A program made the translations under genes and the position numbers. This document shows, piece by piece, positions 7,678 through 16,660 of a stretch of 64,000 nt of DNA; positions within the stretch are counted from its first letter, which is position 1, and each line of letters begins with the position of its first letter. The stretch comes from Hafnia alvei (GTDB lineage Bacteria; Pseudomonadota; Gammaproteobacteria; Enterobacterales; Enterobacteriaceae): the NCBI RefSeq assembly GCF_034424155.1, contig NZ_CP139992.1, forward strand, positions 2,310,012 through 2,374,011, given 5' to 3'. The notes under the pieces are model-generated. The model worked only from the letters and a program-made list of their open reading frames with translations. It made no database searches and was not told where the DNA came from.

Positions 7678-9183
7678 ATGACGCGCTATCAACATCTCGC
7701 AGATTTATTAGCACAACGAATTGAAGCGGGGCTATATCAAAGCGGCGAGCGCTTGCCCTCGGTTCGAACGCTGAGTGATGAGCATTCCGTGAGCATCAGC
7801 ACCGTGCAACAGGCCTATCATCTGCTTGAGGATAGACAGCTCATCACGCCACAGCCACGGTCGGGATATTATGTTACGCCCCGCAAACACACGCCGCCCG
7901 CACCGGCGATAAGCCGTCCAGCTCAACGTCCGGTAGAAATAACGCAGTGGGGATGTGTTCTCGATCGCCTTAATGAAGAACCTGATAACGATGCCATTCC
8001 TTTCGGCAGCGGCTCACCGGATATGTGCCAGTTCACAATGGCACCGTTATGGAAAGCGATGACTCGGCTTATGCAGGCGCAAGACAGCCGAGTATTAAAT
8101 TACGATCCTGTGTACGGTTCTCACGCCTTGCGTGAACAGGTTGCGCGTTTGACCATTGATTCGGGATGCCATTTAAATCCTGCTGATATCATCATCACTC
8201 ATGGTTGCCATGAGGCGCTGATGGTGGCAATTCGCGCGGCGTGTCAGGAGGGCGATATCGTTGCGGTGGAATCGCCCGCCTTTCATGGGATCATGCAAAA
8301 GCTGCGCGGTTCTAAAATAAAAGTCATCGAAATTCCCACTGACTCTAGCACCGGTATCAGCGTTGAAGCCTTGAAGTTAGCGCTTGAACAATGGCCGATC
8401 AAAGCAGTGATGTTGGTGCCTAACTGTAATAACCCACTGGGTTTCATCATGCCAGAGCAACGCAAGCGGGAATTATTATCGCTGGCGCAATGCTACGATA
8501 TCGCCATCATTGAAGACGACGTGTATGGCGATTTAGCCTTTGAATATCCTCGTCCTATCACGATCAAATCGCTGGATACCGATGGACGCGTATTGCTGTG
8601 CAGCTCTTTCTCGAAGACGGTTGCTCCGGGGCTTCGCGTTGGTTGGATTGCGCCAGGGCGCTATTTTGATCGCGTGGTCTACATGAAATACACCGGCACT
8701 GGCGCATCGGCTTCGCATCCGCAACTCGCCATTGCGGAGTTTATCAAGTCAGGCGGGTATCAAACTCATCTGCGGCGTATGCGTAAATACTATCAACAGA
8801 ATCTCGAGAAATTTACCTGTCGAGTGAGAGAGTACTTTCCCTGCGGCATCTGCGTGAGCCGCCCACAGGGCGGATTCATGATGTGGATTGAGCTCCCCGA
8901 GCATTTTGATTCCGTGCGTTTAAGTCTCGAACTCAGCGAAGCCAAAGTGCAATTTGTCATTGGCTCGCTGTTCTCTGCATCGGGGAAATATCGAAATTGT
9001 TTGCGATTAAATTACGGACTGCCTTATAGCGACAAAGTCGACCAAGCGTTACGAAAACTGGCCAAGGCGGTTGAATGCGCCATGTTGGAGTGTCAGCTGC
9101 AAGTGGCTGAAGAAAACCGCCAATCGCTGATGAAAGCGCAAAAAGCAGCTATGGCGCTATCATGTGAGGTCTGGAAGAAGTAA
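7678..9183 (+). CDS. yjiR: MocR-type GntR/aminotransferase-fold regulator YjiR
   Basis: A 501-residue protein. Residues 1-70 form a GntR winged helix (MTRYQHLADLLAQRIEAGLYQSGERLPSVRTLS...). A fold-type I PLP-binding domain follows, with the lysine motif SSFSKTVAPGLRVGW and NPLGF. Near-identical stretches to E. coli YjiR, such as SVSISTVQQAY, PVEITQWG and REYFPC, make the assignment good. MocR proteins sense amino-acid or vitamin B6-type ligands through PLP. The ATG at 7678 follows AAGGG; an upstream TTG at 7663 is less likely. The C-terminus is about 30 residues longer than E. coli YjiR, with a Lys/Glu/Ala-rich tail. Confidence 0.9.
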   Translation: MTRYQHLADLLAQRIEAGLYQSGERLPSVRTLSDEHSVSISTVQQAYHLLEDRQLITPQPRSGYYVTPRKHTPPAPAISRPAQRPVEITQWGCVLDRLNEEPDNDAIPFGSGSPDMCQFTMAPLWKAMTRLMQAQDSRVLNYDPVYGSHALREQVARLTIDSGCHLNPADIIITHGCHEALMVAIRAACQEGDIVAVESPAFHGIMQKLRGSKIKVIEIPTDSSTGISVEALKLALEQWPIKAVMLVPNCNNPLGFIMPEQRKRELLSLAQCYDIAIIEDDVYGDLAFEYPRPITIKSLDTDGRVLLCSSFSKTVAPGLRVGWIAPGRYFDRVVYMKYTGTGASASHPQLAIAEFIKSGGYQTHLRRMRKYYQQNLEKFTCRVREYFPCGICVSRPQGGFMMWIELPEHFDSVRLSLELSEAKVQFVIGSLFSASGKYRNCLRLNYGLPYSDKVDQALRKLAKAVECAMLECQLQVAEENRQSLMKAQKAAMALSCEVWKK

Positions 9184-9290
9184 AGCTGCAAATGAGACAT
9201 GTGAATTTTTTGAACTAGATCTGAGTAAACATCACTCATCTGTGAAATGGTTGCCATAGTGATTATCTATTGATGATTCAGGGAGTTGGG

Positions 9291-9575
9291 ATGTTGACAC
9301 AGGATCAGGCTTTTGATGACAGATATGTGTGGAGTTTGCTCGCTGACGAGCTTTCCCTGTTACTGAGATTGAACGATACGGGCCGTTTAAGATTTGCCAT
9401 TCTGCTAAAATTCCGCCAGGTACAGGGTCTTTATCCTGAATCAATAAACGAATTCCCATCAAGGACTGTCCATGCTATTGCTGAGCAGATCGGATGCACT
9501 TCCGTACTCCTTAAAACTACCTCTTTCAGAGAAGGCATGTTCAGCGACACCGAAAAATATTCGTCACTATTTTGA
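9291..9575 (+). pseudogene. Remnant of a Tn3-family transposase N-terminus (DUF4158-like)
   Basis: About 94 residues beginning MLTQDQAFDDRYVWSLLADE, followed by RLRFAILLKFRQVQGLYPE and the EFPSRTVHAIAEQIGC segment. This is the start of the DUF4158 domain found at the N-terminus of Tn3-family TnpA proteins. The frame breaks off at 9575; in another frame CRGHQGNTLDASLPE (to about 9695) looks like decayed continuation. A full TnpA is nearly 1000 residues, so this is a relic. It is not the same lineage as the intact TnpA at 21.4-24.4 kb, whose N-terminus differs. Confidence 0.7.
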
Positions 9576-9731
9576 TACCATAGCTCCCCATAAAACCGAT
9601 ATATCAAAGTTCGCCGTCTGATTAACAACGAACACACGCAGATATCGCACTGCCGAGGGCATCAGGGAAACACTTTGGACGCATCTTTGCCTGAATGATG
9701 AACAGAAAAATAGGGACTGGAGCGGCTTAGT

Positions 9732-9821
9732 ATGAGAATAGCAGCGAGTGCTGTGGTACATGAATTTAATATCACCCGAAAGACTATTCTCAGAGTAAAA
9801 ACAGAAAGCTCAATAAATTAA
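9732..9821 (+). pseudogene. Remnant of a serine-recombinase C-terminal helix-turn-helix
   Basis: An open 29-codon stretch encodes RIAASAVVHEFNITRKTILR. This is the spacing of the resolvase/invertase C-terminal HTH (A...L..EF.I.R.T.YR). With the transposase relic just upstream it looks like the other end of the same deleted transposon. It is too short to be functional. Confidence 0.5.
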
Positions 9822-9948
9822 GAAAATAATTTTCTCCCCTGTAGTTAAAAGTATTACCAGAGGTTTTAGTTTTAACCAAGGATATTAAACCTTATGAAGA
9901 TAAGATAGTTAATTTTTCAAATAAATCAAAAAGGAAAGGAGACTAAGG

Positions 9949-10614
9949 ATGAGTAAAAGAAGTGATATTATTGATGGTAGGCAAAGCCATCTTAAATATG
10001 GACTTATATATACTGAAGTCCTTGGATGGATTGATCTCGGCCATGCTCAGGGTACTGATATAAGAACTCTGTTGAGAAGTATTGATTCTGGAGAATATTC
10101 AGACAAGGAACGCTACGACGTTACCTATTCGCAGTCTATGATTGATCCGACCAGAACCATGAGCATGGGTAAATTTATTACCTGGCGTATCAAACGCGGT
10201 CGCTCGTATTTTGAACGCAGAAGCATTGCGCTGGCAATGATGATGTCACTGGCCAGGAAGTTTGAGGGGTTACAGGCATCATTCCCCATCAATTTCGTTA
10301 CAGACAGTGGCTTCAGCGGAGAAGATTTAGTTTCAGATTTGCTGGGTTTTTACCGTGTTGTTACCATGGCCAATCCTTTTGAACTTCTGCGTCCAGTCAG
10401 CAAAGCAGAGGCGCTAAAAAGATGGGATTATTACGGTAAGATCGGCTCCTGGAAAAATGATTCCTTTTTGCCACTTTTATTCCCCGACCCTGAAAAATTC
10501 CCTAATGCGAGGCCTCGAAAAGGTTTTTTGCCGAATTTTATGACGACATTCAAACCTCCATTCGGGGATAGTTGGTATCGCCAGCGCAGATGGATCATAT
10601 ATAGACATAGCTAA
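9949..10614 (+). CDS. Uncharacterised protein of an accessory island
   Basis: A 221-residue protein I cannot place in a named family. It has no signal peptide and no long hydrophobic segment. It is rich in Trp, Tyr and Arg (GLIYTEVLGWIDLGHAQGTD, FITWRIKRGRSYFERRS, SGEDLVSDLLGFYRVV, LPLLFPDPEKFPNARPRKG). I have an impression that similar proteins recur as enterobacterial hypotheticals in accessory loci, but I cannot assign a role. AAAGGAAAGGAG lies upstream of the ATG. The next gene starts 17 bases downstream, so the two are probably co-transcribed. It follows a decayed transposon. Confidence 0.7.
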   Translation: MSKRSDIIDGRQSHLKYGLIYTEVLGWIDLGHAQGTDIRTLLRSIDSGEYSDKERYDVTYSQSMIDPTRTMSMGKFITWRIKRGRSYFERRSIALAMMMSLARKFEGLQASFPINFVTDSGFSGEDLVSDLLGFYRVVTMANPFELLRPVSKAEALKRWDYYGKIGSWKNDSFLPLLFPDPEKFPNARPRKGFLPNFMTTFKPPFGDSWYRQRRWIIYRHS

Positions 10615-10631
10615 AGGTGAAACATTACCCT

Positions 10632-11054
10632 ATGCGTAAGTCACTTAAGTTATTCGGTGGTGTAATTATCGTTATTGTTTTTGCTCTCACCTATGTCTGG
10701 TCATTGGTTAAAATGGAGTTTGCCAGCAACGCTCATTATACCGAGCAGGATAAACGGGAGTATGATTTTTATACTCCTGACATATTAAGAAAAATGCCGC
10801 GAATTTCCGCCCGTTACTCTTTTGATTTTGCAAATATTACAGGACCTTCGACGCACGTATATGCAGTAAAATTCTACGATACGAAAGATACCAGTAAAAT
10901 AGAAGATTATCTGACTTCCATCGGATACAAGCGGGCAGAATGTGACTTTGAGTCAGTGTGTTGGCGCAGAACTGATCCTCAGGAATCAGTTTATGTCGGC
11001 GCGTTGATTGGTGAGAAAACCGTAATCGTGCAGGTTGTCTACAACTTCACATAA
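10632..11054 (+). CDS. Uncharacterised single-pass membrane-anchored protein
   Basis: A 140-residue protein with one N-terminal membrane helix (LKLFGGVIIVIVFALTYVW) and a predicted periplasmic domain with two cysteines (ECDFESVCWRR). No family is recognised. It is likely the second gene of a two-gene unit with the 221-residue protein. An in-frame GTG at 10617 is possible; the ATG at 10632 is preferred, with AGGTGA 12 bases upstream, which is rather far. A soluble protein paired with a small anchored partner can mean a toxin/immunity or secretion-accessory pair, but nothing in the sequence proves it. Confidence 0.6.
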   Translation: MRKSLKLFGGVIIVIVFALTYVWSLVKMEFASNAHYTEQDKREYDFYTPDILRKMPRISARYSFDFANITGPSTHVYAVKFYDTKDTSKIEDYLTSIGYKRAECDFESVCWRRTDPQESVYVGALIGEKTVIVQVVYNFT

Positions 11055-11083
11055 CCATTTTCTACTGATGGTTACATAATAAT

Positions 11084-11111
11084 AATCAGAGCTGCGTCGT
11101 CAGCTCTGATT
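11084..11111. terminator. Bidirectional hairpin between convergent genes
   Basis: A perfect 11-bp stem (AATCAGAGCTG / CAGCTCTGATT) with loop CGTCGT. It lies between the end of the small membrane gene and the end of sotB. The minus-strand side is followed by TTATTATT. Confidence 0.65.
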
Positions 11112-11169
11112 GTGTGAAACCCACATTATGAAAAAGGGCAAATGTAGCGCTCTGTAGTTTTCCGTGAAA

Positions 11170-12357
11170 TTAATAACCTTTCGCCAAGATCTCTGCATAG
11201 CGACGGAAAATAAATATGCACCACATCAGAGAAGCCAGCGCCAGAACAGCGCCGATATAGCCGATATTGGCCATGCTCAAATGAATGCTGACCTGATTAC
11301 CTAGCAGCGCGCCCGCGCCAATGCCAATATTGAAAATACCGGAATAAAGCGACATGGCTACATCGGTTGCATCGGGCGCCATCGCCAAGACTTTCACCTG
11401 CATGCCAAGGCCAATCGTCATGATGGCAATGCCCCAAACCACACACAGTAACGCAATCCATATTGGGCTAGATGCGGCAGGAAGCAGCAAGACTAAGCTC
11501 AGCGTCAGCAACACGATGGCACCAATGATTAACGTGGCAGGGTGCTTATTTCCTAACATGCTGAACAGCACGCTGCCTAGGATCCCAGCGGCTCCAAGCA
11601 CCAGCAACAGCATGGTGGCGAAGCCTTGGCTCATCAGCGCAACGCTTTGAATAAACGGTTCAATATAGCTGTATGCCGTATAGTGCGCCGTGACCACCAC
11701 GACGGTGAGCGCGTATAAACACAGTAGCGCAGGGCGCTTCATTAAGATTGGAATGCTTTTTAGTGAGCCTGAATGCTCGCTCGGGAGTTTAGGCAACAGC
11801 TTAATGACACAAATCAACGTCATGGTCGCGACAATACCAATCACCATGAATGTGGTTCGCCAGCCTAAGTATTGTCCAATAATACGGCCAAGCGGCAGCC
11901 CAAGCACCATCGCCAAGGCGGTGCCCGTAGCTAATAAACTCAGCGCCTGTGCTTTCTTGCCAGCCGGAGCTAAACGAATAGCGAGCGAAGCCGTAATTGA
12001 CCAAAACACCGCGTGAGCCAGCGCAATGCCGATACGTGAAAGAACGAGGATCCAGAAATTCCATGCCACCACCGAAAGCGCATGGCTGGCAATGAACAGG
12101 ATGAAGATCTTCACCAGCAGCCCGCGCCGCTCCATTTGGCTGGTCATCAGCATAAACGGCAATGACATCAGCCCCACAACCCAGGCATAAATCGTCAGCA
12201 TCAGGCCGACCTGCGCGGTGCTCATCGAGAAACTGGCCGCAATGTCTGAGAGCAACCCAACGGGAACAAATTCAGTGGTGTTAAAAATAAAGGCGGCAAC
12301 GGCAAGCGTAACCACTCTTAACCATGCGGTTTTGCGGGAGACTGGAGTTGGGTTCAT
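11170..12357 (-). CDS. sotB: Sugar/arabinose efflux MFS transporter SotB
   Basis: A 395-residue, 12-helix MFS protein with extended identity to E. coli SotB (YdeA), for example [35 protein letters not shown] and [20 protein letters not shown]. SotB exports arabinose and other sugars or IPTG across the inner membrane. The ATG at 12357 gives the E. coli-like N-terminus; a frame from 12408 would add 17 unrelated residues. Both starts have weak ribosome sites. It is divergent from the chemoreceptor gene and sits in the terminus as in E. coli. A full arabinose locus is present in the same window. Confidence 0.93.
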
Positions 12358-12519
12358 GGCACTTACTAAGGTTAGGAAAACAGGAGGAAACTTTTCGGTA
12401 ACTAGCATACTGCGAATCGGTCACAATTTATAGCGCCTAGGCCAATGACATCGAGAAGAAGCCGCCAAGCGCTTAGCTCTCTGATAAATAGGACTTAATT
12501 TATTTATAGTGTAAATAAC

Positions 12520-12546
12520 TCAAGTTTTATTTATTCAGGCCGTTAT
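12520..12546 (+). promoter_or_regulatory. Sigma-28 (FliA) promoter of the chemoreceptor gene
   Basis: TCAAGTTT (12520-12527), 11 bases, then GCCGTTAT (12539-12546). The consensus is TAAAGTTT-N11-GCCGATAA, giving 13 of 16 matches at the exact spacing. The leader to the ATG is about 60 bases. This places the chemoreceptor in the class 3 flagellar regulon. Confidence 0.65.
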
Positions 12547-12612
12547 TTAGTGTGCTGTTTCAATAAAAAACATAAGTCTGGCATAACTCTCTTCTAATCA
12601 GGGCAAGCTATC

Positions 12613-14400
12613 ATGTTCGACTCTATCCGTTCACGTATTCTGGCTGCTTCTACCGCCATCGTTATTTGCTCTCTTTGTATTAACACATATCTAAACTATT
12701 CAATTGCCAACAAATATAACAATAGCGCAATTGATAGCACGCTTGAGGCCGTCTCTTCTAGCCACAACCGTGCCATTTCCGACTGGGTGGCAAGCAAAAG
12801 CCGGTTGGTCTCAGCGCTTACGCCGCATGTTACCTCTCCTGATCCTATGCCATTGATGGTGCAAACCGCCAACGGCGGTAACTTCATGGGGATTGATATT
12901 GGTTATCCTAATAAAATCGATATTTCATCGGTGCCTAACAGCGTTCCTGAAGGCTATGATCCCACCACACGCCCTTGGTATATTCAGGCGGTAAAAGCCG
13001 GTAAACCCATTGTTACTGAACCTTATGTTGATGCCAACACCAAGAAAATGGTGGTGACGTTTGCCGCGCCGCATATCGAAAATGGCATTCTGAAGGGCGT
13101 GGTGGAAGGGGATGTCACCATGGATAGCGTGATTGAAAACGTGCGTTCCATACATCCAACGGAAAATAGCTTTGGCATGCTCATCGATGCGGCTGGCAAC
13201 ATTATGGCGCATCCCGATGAATCGCTGACCCTCAAGCCGTTATCCGATATTGCGCCTAACTTGGAATTGTCACGTTTGCTGAATGCACGTTCACCGATTG
13301 AATATGACATCAACGGCAGCGCCAAACTTTTACTGGCGCAGCCTGTAGCCGGAACGCCGTGGTTTACCGTGGTAGCAATGGATAAAACCGAGGCCACGGC
13401 CGGAATGCGCTCATTGTTGACCACCTCATTAGTGACGCTGCTGGTGTTGATCGTTGCTGCCGCCGTGATTATCGGCGTTATTGCTCAGCGTGCGTTAACA
13501 CCGCTGATTAAGATCCGTGATGCAATGGATGCCATTAGCTCTGGCACTGCGGATTTAACCCAGCGTTTGCCGACCAACGGCAAAGACGAGGTTTCACAGA
13601 TTGCCGGTTCGTTTAACCGTTTCATTGATAAGCTCAGCGACGTGATGAAGTCCATCCGTAGCAGCAGTGAGTCCGTGCGCGTTGCGGCCAATGAAATTGC
13701 ATCAGGAAACCAAGATCTCTCCAGCAGAACCGAATCTGCGGCGGCTAACCTTCAGCAAACGTCCGCAGCGTTGGAACAAATCTCTTCCACGGTGGCGCAA
13801 TCAGCAGGCGCAGCGAAACAGGCAAACAACGCGGTACATTCAGCCTCTGCGGATGCCTCTCGCGGTGGTGAAGCGATTGCCAAAGTCATCAGCACGATGC
13901 AATCGATTGAAACCGCCTCCGGCAAAATTGGTGACATTACCGGCGTCATCGACGGCATTGCTTTCCAAACCAATATTCTGGCGCTGAACGCCGCCGTTGA
14001 AGCAGCTCGAGCGGGTGAGCAAGGACGTGGATTTGCGGTGGTCGCCGGTGAGGTGCGTACGCTGGCGCAGCGAAGTGCACAAGCGGCTAAAGAGATTAAA
14101 TCTCTGATTGAATCGACGGTACGCAGCGTCGCCTCCGGCTCAACGCAGGTGCGTCAAACCAGTGAAACCATGACGGATATCGTGACCAGCGTTTCCGCCG
14201 TCACAACGATAATGTCGGAGATCACCAACGCCGCCGATGAGCAAATGCGCGGTATCAATGAAATCAATAAAGCCGTTACCCATCTGGATACCATGGTGCA
14301 GCAGAACGCTGCGTTAGTAGAGGAATCGACGGCGGCCTCCGGTGCGCTGCTGTCGCAGGCTAACGATTTAGTCGGCGCCGTGGGGCAGTTTAACGTATAG
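12613..14400 (+). CDS. Methyl-accepting chemotaxis protein, dCache (amino-acid type)
   Basis: A 595-residue receptor with a transmembrane helix near residues 9-28, a periplasmic double-Cache domain to about 262, a second helix near 266-290, HAMP, and a cytoplasmic signalling domain with the tip [20 protein letters not shown]. The ligand-site residues of the amino-acid dCache class are visible: TTRPWYIQA (Arg, Trp, Tyr), EPYVD (Tyr, Asp) and VEGDV (Asp). Amino-acid or related amine ligands are therefore likely. There is no C-terminal NWETF-like pentapeptide, so adaptation enzymes would bind indirectly. It is preceded by a sigma-28 promoter. Confidence 0.92.
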   Translation: MFDSIRSRILAASTAIVICSLCINTYLNYSIANKYNNSAIDSTLEAVSSSHNRAISDWVASKSRLVSALTPHVTSPDPMPLMVQTANGGNFMGIDIGYPNKIDISSVPNSVPEGYDPTTRPWYIQAVKAGKPIVTEPYVDANTKKMVVTFAAPHIENGILKGVVEGDVTMDSVIENVRSIHPTENSFGMLIDAAGNIMAHPDESLTLKPLSDIAPNLELSRLLNARSPIEYDINGSAKLLLAQPVAGTPWFTVVAMDKTEATAGMRSLLTTSLVTLLVLIVAAAVIIGVIAQRALTPLIKIRDAMDAISSGTADLTQRLPTNGKDEVSQIAGSFNRFIDKLSDVMKSIRSSSESVRVAANEIASGNQDLSSRTESAAANLQQTSAALEQISSTVAQSAGAAKQANNAVHSASADASRGGEAIAKVISTMQSIETASGKIGDITGVIDGIAFQTNILALNAAVEAARAGEQGRGFAVVAGEVRTLAQRSAQAAKEIKSLIESTVRSVASGSTQVRQTSETMTDIVTSVSAVTTIMSEITNAADEQMRGINEINKAVTHLDTMVQQNAALVEESTAASGALLSQANDLVGAVGQFNV

Positions 14401-14430
14401 CTTTGTTATTGATTCGCGATTAACTCAGCT

Positions 14431-14459
14431 TAACATCCCCCGATTTGGCGGGGATGTTA
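14431..14459. terminator. Hairpin between convergent chemoreceptor and sigma-54 regulator genes
   Basis: TAACATCCCC (14431-14440) pairs perfectly with GGGGATGTTA (14450-14459). There is no long T run on either side, so it may be a weak or bidirectional terminator. Confidence 0.5.
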
Positions 14460-14465
14460 GGCTAA

Positions 14466-16382
14466 TCACTCATCCCAAACTGCCTCGCGTATCTTAATCG
14501 CTTTGGATATCAGCCCTAACGCATAGAATCTGTCAGCGATAGTTTGCTGATCGCGCATCACGGTTCTATTGATGGCACGCGGCTCATGTTGACGGCGAGA
14601 TAATGCCAGCGCCAGCGAAGCCTGTGGCAGGCCTAATTCTTGCGACAATAATTGCGCCGCATTTTCTGGATGCGTGGCGATAAATATCCCGGTCTGTTTG
14701 AGCTCATCCAAAACAATCTTAAGCAGGTCTGCTGAACGCTGGGCAAAATCGCGGCGAGAAAGATAAAACTGCTGATTCAGTACCTTGCCGTGGCCATCTT
14801 CAATAATGCGCATATCACCAGAATGTTGTGCATCGCTCAGCAACGGATCCCACATCATCCACGCATCAACAGCATGAAAGTCTGACGGAGTCAGTGGATA
14901 TCGTAGCGGCGTATAGTTCACACGAACGTCGTCAAGCGTGAGGCCATGCTCATCCAACATTTGCAGCAACAGATAATGCACGTTAGAGCCGCGGTTCACC
15001 GCAATACGTTTGCCGCGTAGATCTGAACAGTGATAAATCGGACTGTCTTGAGCAACGACCATCGCCACGCTGTGGGGAGAAGGTGGTTCGTAGGCGACAT
15101 AGATGAGCGAACTGTTTTGTGCCTGAGCCAGTATAGGAGGCACTTCACCCGTGGCACCAAAATCAATCTCATTGTTTTGCAGCGCGTGCAACAACTGCGG
15201 GCCTGCGGGAAACTCGCTCCAAAGAACCGTAACGCCTTGTTGCACAAACCTTTCCTCTAGGCTTTGCCGAGCTTTGAGCATGCCTAAATTCCCGAACTTT
15301 TGATAGCCAATGCGCAGCTCACGTTCAGTTATTAGGCCCTCGGACAAAGTATAGCCGTGGGGCGATAGTCGCTCTTTTTTCCGTGATTTGATAAGCCCCA
15401 GATTCGCAAGATGAGTGCGTAGTGTGTTTCGGCTGATGCCCAACATCGCGGCGGTTTGCTGCTGATTGTTATTGTTCATACTGAACGCATGCTGTATCAG
15501 CGCATCAGTGATTTTCTGAAACAGCTTTGGCGTCTCTTTTTCTAGCTGCGAACGAATAAAAAGGGCAAGTTCATCGTCATCAACCGTTTTATTATTGGTG
15601 ACATTGTCACTTTTCGGGGCATTAAGTTTTAATATATGAGGCTGTATCTGCAATTCTTGAGTGAGCAGCACTGCGTTGTGCAACGTATTTTCGAGCTCTC
15701 GTACATTGCCGGGCCAGTGGTAGTCGGCTAATGCGTTGAGTGTGTTTTCCGCTAAGGTAAGATTTGGTCGTCCTAGGCGATAGGCATATAAAGAGAGAAA
15801 ATGCTGCGCCAGTGCAGAAATATCCTGTGGGCGCTGGCGTAAAGGCGGCAATGTGACAGCGGCGACGTTGAGGCGATAATAGAGGTCTTCACGAAAGCGG
15901 CGCTCTTTAATCGCATCGGCTAAATCAACGTGCGTGGCTGCAATAACCCGCACATTAATGGAGATTGGCGTTCGTGAACCCACACGGGTAATTTCTCGCT
16001 CTTGCAGCACGCGCAGGAGCTTGACCTGTAGCGACAGGCTAAGTTCTCCAATTTCATCCAGCAATAAAGTCCCGCCTTCAGCGGCTTCAAACCAGCCCTG
16101 ATGCCGATTTAGCGCTCCGGTAAATGCGCCTTTCTCATGGCCAAATAATTCGGCTTCCGCCAGACTTTCACTTAAAGCACCGCAGTTAACCGCCAAAAAA
16201 GGCTGCTCGTGGCGTAGGCTATGGTGGTGAAGATAGCGCGCCACCACTTCTTTGCCGGTTCCTGTTTCCCCAACGATCAGTACAGTAGCATCGGTGGGAG
16301 CAAGTTTATCCAGCACGTTTTTAAACGCGATAGACGCGGGATCGACCAACACCGGCTGTGATGAGGGTAACGGCAGCGGCAT
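14466..16382 (-). CDS. Sigma-54 activator fused to an SsuA-like sulfonate-binding domain
   Basis: A 638-residue protein in three parts. Residues about 10-250 are an AAA+ sigma-54 activator domain with Walker A GETGTGKE (38-45), the sigma-54 contact loop GAFTGA (85-90) and Walker B LLLDE (106-110). Residues about 307-330 are a Fis-type HTH ([20 protein letters not shown]). Residues about 355-638 are a periplasmic-binding-protein fold like SsuA/TauA ([54 protein letters not shown]) without a signal peptide, so it is cytoplasmic. The sensor sits after the HTH, whereas most such activators carry it at the N-terminus. It is divergent from ssuD, which has a -24/-12 promoter, so it most likely senses a sulfonate and activates ssuD. 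Confidence 0.9.
   Translation of the reverse strand: MPLPLPSSQPVLVDPASIAFKNVLDKLAPTDATVLIVGETGTGKEVVARYLHHHSLRHEQPFLAVNCGALSESLAEAELFGHEKGAFTGALNRHQGWFEAAEGGTLLLDEIGELSLSLQVKLLRVLQEREITRVGSRTPISINVRVIAATHVDLADAIKERRFREDLYYRLNVAAVTLPPLRQRPQDISALAQHFLSLYAYRLGRPNLTLAENTLNALADYHWPGNVRELENTLHNAVLLTQELQIQPHILKLNAPKSDNVTNNKTVDDDELALFIRSQLEKETPKLFQKITDALIQHAFSMNNNNQQQTAAMLGISRNTLRTHLANLGLIKSRKKERLSPHGYTLSEGLITERELRIGYQKFGNLGMLKARQSLEERFVQQGVTVLWSEFPAGPQLLHALQNNEIDFGATGEVPPILAQAQNSSLIYVAYEPPSPHSVAMVVAQDSPIYHCSDLRGKRIAVNRGSNVHYLLLQMLDEHGLTLDDVRVNYTPLRYPLTPSDFHAVDAWMMWDPLLSDAQHSGDMRIIEDGHGKVLNQQFYLSRRDFAQRSADLLKIVLDELKQTGIFIATHPENAAQLLSQELGLPQASLALALSRRQHEPRAINRTVMRDQQTIADRFYALGLISKAIKIREAVWDE
15598..15610. 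promoter_or_regulatory. matS site (MatP-binding)
   Basis: GTGACATTGTCAC is a perfect match to the matS consensus GTGACRNYGTCAC. It lies inside the sigma-54 regulator gene. MatP organises the Ter macrodomain. Confidence 0.8.
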
Positions 16383-16463
16383 AACTCATTTCCAAAATGA
16401 ATACGTGATGCGATTGAACATATCTCATCGATGCTCTGGCGGCGAGATGCAGCAAACCGCTTT

Positions 16464-16513
16464 CTGCTGTAAATGCAGCAGTCTAGGTGACTATGCTGTT
16501 GCCTTTGCAGCAG
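16464..16513 (+). promoter_or_regulatory. Twin upstream activator palindromes for the ssuD sigma-54 promoter
   Basis: There are two inverted repeats of the same design: CTGCTG-N6-CAGCAG (16464-16481) and CTGTTG-N6-CAGCAG (16496-16513). Their centres are 32 bases apart, about three helical turns. They lie roughly 100 and 130 bases upstream of the predicted ssuD start point, the usual place for enhancer sites of sigma-54 activators. The divergent activator is the likely binder; this is inference. Confidence 0.65.
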
Positions 16514-16574
16514 CTTGCAGAAAGCGAGAAATATTTAATTAATTGATTTTTATGATAAATAAAAACCAATCGAG

Positions 16575-16591
16575 TTGGCATGTATCGTGCT
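16575..16591 (+). promoter_or_regulatory. Sigma-54 (-24/-12) promoter of ssuD
   Basis: TTGGCATG-TATC-GTGCT matches the consensus TTGGCACG-N4-TTGCT. The invariant GG (16577-16578) and GC (16589-16590) have the required 12-base offset. Transcription would start near 16602, about 60 bases before the ssuD ATG. Confidence 0.85.
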
Positions 16592-16660
16592 ATTTGTTTT
16601 ATAACCGAAGAGATTATTTTAATAGATATTCTTTAAATATGGTTATAAAGGAAAAGCATA

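Noticed and set aside
9270-9575. Treating the DUF4158-like frame as an intact small gene
   Set aside because: It matches only the start of a transposase nearly 1000 residues long, and similarity seems to continue in another frame after the stop.
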